From positions 1-10,911 of the forward strand of contig CANCSL010000037.1 of assembly GCA_947380835.1 (NCBI GenBank): a stretch of 10,911 nt of DNA, in the 5' to 3' direction. The position numbers and the translations under genes were made by a program. A model generated the notes under the pieces. That model worked only from the letters and a program-made list of their open reading frames with translations, did not search any database and had not been told where the DNA came from. Every line of letters begins with the position of its first letter. Within the stretch, counting starts at the first letter, position 1. Source of the DNA: Actinomycetota bacterium. GTDB taxonomy: Bacteria; Actinomycetota; Actinomycetes; Nanopelagicales; Nanopelagicaceae. Below are positions 5,896 to 10,911 of this stretch, in pieces.

Positions 5896-6540
5896 TTAGT
5901 TTAGCAAAGCACATGCTGTTGGAGCGGTAGTTCCTATGCGGTTCTTTATGGTGGCGTCATAGAGGTACACGTCATAGGAATTCTGGGCATTTGTCACCGA
6001 GTTGAGCACCGCTCCTTTGGAGGAAACTGACGTGCTTGCGATAGTTGCGGCGGAAGTGGCGGTGTACGTCACGGTGTACGGAGATGCGCTTCCCGTAAAG
6101 CCCGTGACCACCCAGCTCCCATCAAGGTTGGTCGAATCCACCCCTGAAACCTGAATGTTTCCGCCAACGACAATGGGAGGTAAAAACGAAGAGGTGATTT
6201 GCAAGGTGGCAACCTTCCCCGAAAGCGCCTCATTAGTGACCGCGAAGGTACCCAATTGCAGCGAGAAATTATTGGCGTAAGAATTCACTAACCCGGCATT
6301 GAGGTAAGTCGGCTGCAGGCTAGTCACCGAAGTAGGCAAAGTGCCGTTGTTATCGCTCTGGTAGGCGGAAACCCCGAGAGAGAGCGCCTGATAGGCGGTG
6401 CGACACGAATTTTGAAGGGAATTGGAGCGGCTTGAGGTCAATCCGACGTAAGTCACGCCAGCTAAAACGCCCATGATGACCAGCACCACCAGCATCTCTA
6501 CCAAGGTGAATCCACCGTCATCGCTCGCCGGGTTTTTCAC
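5896..6540 (-). CDS. Type IV pseudopilin/minor pilin with central beta-rich insert (GspG/GspH-like)
   Basis: Predicted minor pilin of 214 residues. The leader MKNPASDDGG is followed by FTLVEMLVVLVIMGVLAGVT, giving cleavage after Gly10 and Glu at mature position 5. Residues 40-100 look like an ordinary pseudopilin body. About residues 112-178 form an insert containing ISG-like and YTVTYTAT strands. This insert resembles a diverged copy of the module found in the two larger minor pilins. Cys46 and Cys210 may form a disulfide linking the stalk helix to the C-terminus. The start is GTG at 6540, sharing one base with the TAG stop of the gene upstream (TAGTG), so it is translationally coupled. The stop at 5896-5898 lies 23 bases before the major pilin start. 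Its exact place in the tip complex is not evident. Confidence 0.85.
   Translation of the reverse strand: MKNPASDDGGFTLVEMLVVLVIMGVLAGVTYVGLTSSRSNSLQNSCRTAYQALSLGVSAYQSDNNGTLPTSVTSLQPTYLNAGLVNSYANNFSLQLGTFAVTNEALSGKVATLQITSSFLPPIVVGGNIQVSGVDSTNLDGSWVVTGFTGSASPYTVTYTATSAATIASTSVSSKGAVLNSVTNAQNSYDVYLYDATIKNRIGTTAPTACALLN
6007..6207 (-). repeat. Diverged minor-pilin beta module (fourth copy)
   Basis: It encodes residues 112-178 of the pseudopilin. GGNIQVSGV, then STNLDGSWVVTGF and SPYTVTYTAT, aligns by eye with GQTVTISGV, PSGYN and FTV of the module copies in the neighbouring genes. Similarity is weak, so common origin is plausible but unproven. Confidence 0.35.
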
Positions 6541-8078
6541 TACGAACCTGAGTTCGTTATTGATATGTGGCTACCAGGGTTTAAACCAGAGTTGTCATTG
6601 ATGACGACAACGTGTTCGACAACTGCTCCTGAGGCACACGTTAACTTGATCTTCAATCGTCGCCCGGTCACCGAAGGTCCAGCCTGAACCGGGAAGGGGC
6701 AGGCACCACTTGCGAGAGTGCAGGTGAACTTGGCACCGTCTCCCACGATTCCGCCATCAATCTCATGTTGGCCTTTACTTCGTTGATCGATCCGCACATT
6801 CGAACCCGACGCCAAAATTGTTCCATATACATACGTCTTTGTATTTGAATTTCCGTAGGCACGTAACAAAGGTGCGGTTCCGGAATGGACAGCTGGGCAA
6901 TTTGAACTGCTGCGCTTCTTGGTGGCGCAGACCGTTGCGTGAGAGGAGTCAAGAGACATGATCGCAAAACTTTGGCCCATGGCTAGATGCGGCCCGCAGA
7001 GCGAAAAATCACCATCTTCATTGGAAAGTGTCGCTGATCCCCCAAAAACAATTTGAGTTCCAGAAATATCGGAGGCCTGAGTGGGATTCAAGGCAGATAT
7101 ACCGTGCTTATATTCGCATCCACTTGGATTGCCCTTCGAATCAAAGTCTTCAACCGCATCGTCATTGTCATTATGAATCTTGATGCTTTCCGTGTTGTCG
7201 TCAGAATCTCGGCGAATGTCCAAGACTTTGGTGCCTTTGAAATAAATTTCACCGCGCCCAAATGCAACATCGATTTTGTGGCTCCAGCCACCGTTCTGCG
7301 AACAGTCTTTATCGGTATAAGAGCCGTTAGATTTATAAGTGCGAATAATCTCCAGATTGAAAAGTTCATTGAGCTGGTCTATCGCCTCATCATTGTAATT
7401 TCCGCTGGGAATCGTGATTGTCGAATTCAAACCTGGGCAACTGGCAGGGAGATAGGAATTGATCGATCCTGAAATACCAGTACCCGGGTCTGAAACGGGC
7501 AATATGGGAGTCACTGAACTCGATGGGAGATTCGCTGTGGTCCCTGTGACGGCAGCTGAAATCGCAGTAACCCCCGATATTGTCGCACCGGCCGGAGTGA
7601 GAACTTGTGGAGCCGTCACGTTTCCTGAAGCTACTGTGACGTTGTCGCTAAAAGACTGGATCACACTATTGAAATCGTGTGAGCCTGAAACAGAAATACC
7701 ATTGTCAACGCCAGTTGTGGTGCCAGACGCAGATGTTGTCGTAACCGCAGACGAGGTGAGAGCCTGGCTCCCTGATGTTACGGGAGTGCAACTCACGGCA
7801 ACGCCAGAGATCGTTGCTGGCAGTCCACAATTAGGTTGGGTGGCAGGCGTAAATGCACTGGAACCATAACTTGGGTTAACAATTAACTGTTCCAGCACGG
7901 TGGCAGTTACTGAGGCCACTTGACTCGAACTAGCGGTCTGGAGATTGAGACGCTGCACACCGCTGGTTGACGCTTGAGTCACCAGCATGGTCACGCCTAA
8001 TGAACCACCAAGCGCCGTAACAAAGATAAGTACCAATGCCATGGCCGATCCGCCGTCACTTCTTAGATTTCTTTTCAT
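6540..8078 (-). CDS. Large PilX-like minor pilin or pilus tip protein
   Basis: A 512-residue secreted protein in the PilX slot of the minor pilin cassette. The N-terminus MKRNLRSDGG followed by SAMALVLIFVTALGGSLGVT looks like a prepilin leader and helix but lacks Glu at mature position 5, as is usual for PilX/GspK-type tip subunits. Residues 85-205 are Ser/Thr/Val-rich and low in complexity. Residues 214-512 form a cysteine-rich domain (11 cysteines in the whole protein) with an Asp/Asn-rich stretch at 291-320. The part at about 416-448, YGTILASGSNVRI then EIDGGIVGDG, resembles the end of beta-helix-like domains found after PilX N-termini in other bacteria (of DUF7305 type, from memory). ATG 8078 overlaps the upstream stop as ATGA and has AGGAG 6 bases before it. 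It probably caps the pilus or contacts surfaces; no function can be proven here. Confidence 0.8.
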   Translation of the reverse strand: MKRNLRSDGGSAMALVLIFVTALGGSLGVTMLVTQASTSGVQRLNLQTASSSQVASVTATVLEQLIVNPSYGSSAFTPATQPNCGLPATISGVAVSCTPVTSGSQALTSSAVTTTSASGTTTGVDNGISVSGSHDFNSVIQSFSDNVTVASGNVTAPQVLTPAGATISGVTAISAAVTGTTANLPSSSVTPILPVSDPGTGISGSINSYLPASCPGLNSTITIPSGNYNDEAIDQLNELFNLEIIRTYKSNGSYTDKDCSQNGGWSHKIDVAFGRGEIYFKGTKVLDIRRDSDDNTESIKIHNDNDDAVEDFDSKGNPSGCEYKHGISALNPTQASDISGTQIVFGGSATLSNEDGDFSLCGPHLAMGQSFAIMSLDSSHATVCATKKRSSSNCPAVHSGTAPLLRAYGNSNTKTYVYGTILASGSNVRIDQRSKGQHEIDGGIVGDGAKFTCTLASGACPFPVQAGPSVTGRRLKIKLTCASGAVVEHVVVINDNSGLNPGSHISITNSGS

Positions 8079-9175
8079 GCGATGCTCCTAGAAGCGAGTA
8101 TTACTTGGAGGGGGTACAAATTTGGTGCGGACAAAAGCGTGGCTGGAATCGCGAACTTGATTCCCGGATTGAGAACCATCGAATTCAAGAAAGTGTTCAC
8201 GGGACAACTTGATGCCACTACCGATGCTCCCGTGGATGAGGCACATTGAATTGTTCCTACCCAATCGACATTACTGGACGGGAGTGGCAAACCTGATCTA
8301 AGTAATTGCGCCGATGCATCCGTGATCCCCAATGAAGGAACCGCACAGTGAATCCGCCACAGTTGGCCGTTCTTGTCTGTAGAAGATCGAACTTCATAAC
8401 CAATGAAATTGTTGTACACCATTGTTCCGGCCGTAGTTAACGACCCCGTGGCACTTCCTGCGACAGTAAAAGTTTGAGCATTGGGATTCGCGCTAATGAC
8501 CGTGGCATTCAAAACGTTGTAGCCGCTAGGAAGTACGCCAGAAATAGTCACGGTTTGACCTGCTGAGAATGAGATAGGTCCGGTGTATGTGTAAGTCATG
8601 ATTGTTCCGTTACCACTTGCCGCAACAATGGGGGCGCCGGCCTGTTGGCTGAGCGTCAGCAATGGACGCACCAAAGTAAAAGATGAATCCGAACCAACCC
8701 AGCTAGTGCACTGCGCTACCAAAGATCCTTGAGTAGTGAGGCTTCCGCTCGAGGTGTTGTTTAAAGTAAAGGTGTGATTAGTGTTGGAGAAGCTCTGCAC
8801 TTGAGCATTCGATGCGTTGTAACCAGTGGGCACGTTGCCAAGAACCGAAACATTCTGACCCACACTCAGAGAGTTCTTTCCAGAGTAGGTATAGGTGACC
8901 GAAGTTCCATTTCCACTTACCGCTGAAATGGTGTCAACAGAATCATTATTTGGAACTAAGAATCCGTTGGCTGACTCAACATCGCGGGTAAAAACCGAAT
9001 TTATGGTGGCATTTCCCGAGCTGGTGAAGGAAGTATTTCGACTTCCTCCAATAGAAGTAACGCTAGAGGCAAAAGTTGAGCTAACGCCAACTGCCAAGAT
9101 GACGGTCAAGGTGACCGCCAGTAAAAGCTCCACAACTGTGAATCCGTCATCGCCTTGCTTCGCCGATGTCTTCAT
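8075..9175 (-). CDS. PilW/GspJ-like minor pilin with two copies of a beta module
   Basis: Predicted minor pilin of 366 residues. The leader ends at Gly11 (KQGDDG), followed by FTVVELLLAVTLTVILAVGV with Glu at mature position 5. Residues 40-80 resemble the PilW stalk, including the FTRDVESANGF region typical of PilW/PilJ-type proteins. Two copies of a roughly 69-residue module follow at 85-153 and 185-253, exactly 100 residues apart. Both run SGNGT, TYTY, GQ-V-(S/I)-G, P-(T/S)-GYN, TFT, GSLTT-G. The C-terminal part (255-366) holds several cysteines and a pilin-like ending. The ATG at 9175 directly follows the TAA of the gene before it with no spacer and no good ribosome binding site, so translation probably depends on re-initiation. 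The module adds bulk that ordinary PilW lacks, suggesting a binding or spacer role. Confidence 0.85.
   Translation of the reverse strand: MKTSAKQGDDGFTVVELLLAVTLTVILAVGVSSTFASSVTSIGGSRNTSFTSSGNATINSVFTRDVESANGFLVPNNDSVDTISAVSGNGTSVTYTYSGKNSLSVGQNVSVLGNVPTGYNASNAQVQSFSNTNHTFTLNNTSSGSLTTQGSLVAQCTSWVGSDSSFTLVRPLLTLSQQAGAPIVAASGNGTIMTYTYTGPISFSAGQTVTISGVLPSGYNVLNATVISANPNAQTFTVAGSATGSLTTAGTMVYNNFIGYEVRSSTDKNGQLWRIHCAVPSLGITDASAQLLRSGLPLPSSNVDWVGTIQCASSTGASVVASSCPVNTFLNSMVLNPGIKFAIPATLLSAPNLYPLQVILASRSIA
8417..8623 (-). repeat. Minor-pilin beta module, copy 2 in the PilW-like protein
   Basis: Residues 185-253. It runs AASGNGTIMTYTYTG, GQTVTISGVLPSGYN, QTFTV, GSLTTAGTMV. It is the closest relative of the copy in the PilV-like protein: both have G-(Q/D)-TVTISG and PSG(Y/F)N. 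Confidence 0.75.
8717..8923 (-). repeat. Minor-pilin beta module, copy 1 in the PilW-like protein
   Basis: Residues 85-153. It runs AVSGNGTSVTYTYSG, GQNVSVLGNVPTGYN, HTFTL, GSLTTQGSLV. The same spacing of landmarks as copy 2 points to an internal duplication. Confidence 0.75.
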
Positions 9176-10072
9176 TTAGATCGCCGCCACAATGGTGCGA
9201 GAGAGTTGGCGCGCACCGAGAAGGGTTGAGATCGTTATTTGCTGGACATTGACGCTCTTCGTCAATCCCACTTCCCCGCCTGAGGCGTAGGTGCCGGTCA
9301 CAGTACTTGCCACTACGAATTGATTGGATGTGGCAGAAACGATCGGGGCGGAAACCAAATTGAACCCGCTGGGCGATATTCCCGAAATTGTCACCGTATC
9401 TCCAGCAACAAAGGTGGTAGCAGATGAATAGGTGTACGTAATTGCCGACCCGGTTGCTGTCGCAGAAGTAATGGTGGCCTTGGGGACGGCAGCACAGGAA
9501 GACCACGAGACCGAAGAATCATTAACTTGAACGCTGATACTGACGATAGTCAGGAGAAGGGACTTCGTCATCGTCACGCCGTTCGAAGTAACTCCAAATT
9601 TATATACGGCGGTACTTGCCGCAATCGGTGTACCGCTAATAACTCCACTTGCGCTTAGTGCCAACCCAGTTGGCAAACTTGGAGAAACGCTCCAGGAGTA
9701 GGTGCCGTCACCTCCCGTCGCACTCAAAGTGAAAGAGAATGGAAAACCGATAGCGCCACTGGGTGCTTGGCCAATCGGTAGCGAATTTGTCGCGACCGCA
9801 AGCGGTCCGCCGCCCGTGGAGGCTCCTTGCATACCCGTGGCTGCCAATGCATAGGGTTGCGGATTATTAGGCGAGCATGTGTGAAAACTTTGTAACTGAA
9901 TCTGCTGCGCGGCGGTATTTACATTCGCCATCGCTTGACCGGTGAGGTTGACCTTGTCCGAGAGCGGCTTTGCCGCAACAATCGCTCCGACAATGGTCAG
10001 ACCCAAAATGCCCATGATTACCGCAGCGACGACTACTTCAATGAGAGATTCGCCTGTTTCACTGCGTTTCAT
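9176..10072 (-). CDS. PilV/GspI-like minor pilin with Ig-like domain and beta module
   Basis: Predicted minor pilin of 298 residues. The leader is very short (MKRSETG), followed by ESLIEVVVAAVIMGILGLTI. Cleavage after Gly7 leaves Glu at mature position 1 in place of the usual Phe, and Glu at position 5. Residues 108-177 match the putative Ig domain often called He_PIG: YSWSVSPSLPTGLALSASG followed by VISGTP. Residues 199-268 hold one copy of the beta module shared with the PilW-like protein. The C-terminus STLLGARQLSRTIVAAI is compact. ATG 10072 overlaps the pilC-like stop as ATGA, with GGGG about 7 bases upstream. The fused domains suggest an exposed adhesive or spacer function at the pilus tip, which is inference. 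Confidence 0.85.
   Translation of the reverse strand: MKRSETGESLIEVVVAAVIMGILGLTIVGAIVAAKPLSDKVNLTGQAMANVNTAAQQIQLQSFHTCSPNNPQPYALAATGMQGASTGGGPLAVATNSLPIGQAPSGAIGFPFSFTLSATGGDGTYSWSVSPSLPTGLALSASGVISGTPIAASTAVYKFGVTSNGVTMTKSLLLTIVSISVQVNDSSVSWSSCAAVPKATITSATATGSAITYTYSSATTFVAGDTVTISGISPSGFNLVSAPIVSATSNQFVVASTVTGTYASGGEVGLTKSVNVQQITISTLLGARQLSRTIVAAI
9269..9478 (-). repeat. Minor-pilin beta module in the PilV-like protein
   Basis: Residues 199-268. It runs ATITSATATGSAITYTYSS, GDTVTISGISPSGFN, NQFVV, TGTYASGGEV. Landmarks and spacing match the two copies in the adjacent PilW-like gene. Confidence 0.7.
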
Positions 10073-10911
10073 GCTTTTACCCCGCTATAAATTCCGTACA
10101 TCGCCGAGACCAGCGCCACAGCAACAAACCCGACGCCACCACCAATAAAGAGCAGAGTCGCTGGCTCGAGCAAAGCAGTGAAGTTCTTCATGCGGTGATC
10201 GAGCTCATCAGAATAAAAGCTGGCGGCTTGATGTAATTGTGATTGCAGTTGACCGGATTCTTCGCCAATTCGCAGAATCTGTATGGCAGCAATGGGAAAG
10301 ATCTTGTACTCGGAAAGTGGATCGGCCAGTCCTTCGCCGTGCAAAACTCGGGTGCGAGTTTCGGCAATTGCGCGTTGAAAAACAAGATTTCCCGTTGCTT
10401 TACCGGCAAGTTCAAGAGCGTCCGGAAGTGGCACTTGGGTCTTTACCAAAGTCGAAAGTACGCGGCAGAAACGTTCAATGGAAACCAACCGGGCTAGACC
10501 ACCAAATACAGGCAACGACAAAACCGCCCTATCAATGATCATTCGGGTCTTCAGGTTTCTGGCGGCAGCGACAAAACCGACCACAAATAGGGCGATGCCC
10601 GAGCCCAACAGCCACCACCACTGCGCTACAAAGTGGGTGGAGTTCAGCAGCATGCGGGTGGTAACAGGAAGTTTGACGTCCAGTGAATTGAAGAAGACTT
10701 GGAAGCGTGGAAGGACCACAATCGACAAGACTGCGATGGCAACTATGGTCAAGGAAATAAGAACGATCGGATAAATCATTGCCGATCGAACGGCTCGGCG
10801 AGATCGCAAATCTCTCTCTAAATAATTATTGAGGGAATGCAGCGCTTCAACCAGATCTCCGCTTCTTTCGGCAGAGCTAAGGATCGTTGGGTAGTAACTA
10901 GGAAAGACATG
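10069..10911 (-). CDS. pilC: Type IV pilus inner-membrane platform protein PilC, T2SSF family (5' end beyond right edge)
   Basis: Polytopic platform protein that couples the cytoplasmic pilus ATPases to pilin insertion and removal. The last 280 residues are visible, and the frame runs open to the window edge. An apparent TTG start at 10809 is internal, because the coding continues upstream with typical family sequence (FPSYYPTIL, SSAERSGDLVEAL, NYLERD). The visible part holds the end of the first T2SSF domain, a membrane segment (about 45-68 of the visible part), the tandem WWWLLGSG helix, and the whole second T2SSF domain. The latter includes RFCRVLSTLVKTQVPLPDAL, then IGEESGQL, and the C-terminal helix after LLEPATLLFIGGG. 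The full protein is usually about 400 residues, so roughly a third is missing. Its TGA overlaps the next start as ATGA, placing it in the same operon as the minor pilins. Confidence 0.93.
   Translation of the reverse strand, partial: HVFPSYYPTILSSAERSGDLVEALHSLNNYLERDLRSRRAVRSAMIYPIVLISLTIVAIAVLSIVVLPRFQVFFNSLDVKLPVTTRMLLNSTHFVAQWWWLLGSGIALFVVGFVAAARNLKTRMIIDRAVLSLPVFGGLARLVSIERFCRVLSTLVKTQVPLPDALELAGKATGNLVFQRAIAETRTRVLHGEGLADPLSEYKIFPIAAIQILRIGEESGQLQSQLHQAASFYSDELDHRMKNFTALLEPATLLFIGGGVGFVAVALVSAMYGIYSGVKA

Noticed and set aside
5408..5914. Longer major pilin starting at 5914
   Set aside because: It would overlap the pseudopilin gene and give a leader of over 30 residues; ATG 5872 has an excellent ribosome binding site.
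7053..7472. Plus-strand open frames of 136-139 codons inside the PilX-like gene (also 7459-7869)
   Set aside because: They lie opposite a gene fixed by ATGA and TAGTG junctions, and their proteins look like reverse-strand shadows.
10069..10809. Complete pilC-like gene starting at TTG 10809
   Set aside because: The frame continues without a stop to the window edge with typical PilC sequence, so the gene is 5'-truncated by the window.
1..10911. CRISPR array, mobile element, tRNA or rRNA genes
   Set aside because: No regularly spaced repeats, transposase or integrase sequence, cloverleaf or rRNA stretch was seen; the few unassigned stretches are short spacers.

Overview
The window looks like a piece of chromosome from an actinobacterium. 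It has roughly balanced base composition and densely packed genes. The queuine tRNA-ribosyltransferase carries the extra loop after the TDSGGFQ motif that I associate with actinobacterial enzymes. Several start sites have a TAnnnT box placed for leaderless initiation, which is common in that phylum. A streamlined freshwater lineage is possible from the compactness, but the sequence does not prove it. I see no rRNA, tRNA, CRISPR array, integrase or insertion sequence.

Left part (1-1845, minus strand): the 5' two thirds or less of a dipeptide/oligopeptide ABC transporter operon. The permease gene of DppC/OppC type comes first. A 154-base gap follows, holding a long stem-loop at the permease stop codon and a second hairpin in the leader of the next gene. 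Then comes the start of the solute-binding protein, cut by the left edge. No DppB-type permease lies upstream, so it must be downstream, outside the window, or elsewhere. The 150-base divergent spacer (1846-2002) between this operon and tgt holds three copies of a GGGCTACC-type motif.

Middle (2003-4108): tgt on the plus strand converges on a minus-strand extradiol-type dioxygenase of the YgiD/DODA family. The dioxygenase promoter is overlaid by a perfect 11+2+11 palindrome that looks like a repressor operator.

Right part (4109-10911, minus strand): a type IV pilus assembly locus, transcribed right to left. The order is pilC-like platform protein (cut by the right edge), a PilV/GspI-like minor pilin, a PilW/GspJ-like minor pilin, a large PilX-like minor pilin, a GspG/GspH-like pseudopilin, the probable major pilin, prepilin peptidase, and a GNAT acetyltransferase. 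From pilC to the pseudopilin each stop codon overlaps or abuts the next start, so the minor pilins form one translationally coupled cassette. The major pilin has a strong ribosome binding site and is followed by a textbook intrinsic terminator. That terminator lies inside the 5' end of the prepilin peptidase reading frame and contains its likely start codon. This arrangement should give abundant pilin and scarce peptidase.

The least ordinary content is in the minor pilins. A roughly 70-residue beta-rich module occurs twice in the PilW-like protein and once in the PilV-like protein, where it is joined to an Ig-like domain. A diverged version sits in the pseudopilin. The PilX-like protein has a 500-residue, cysteine-rich body with an Asp-rich loop. 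Together they suggest an elaborated adhesive tip complex.
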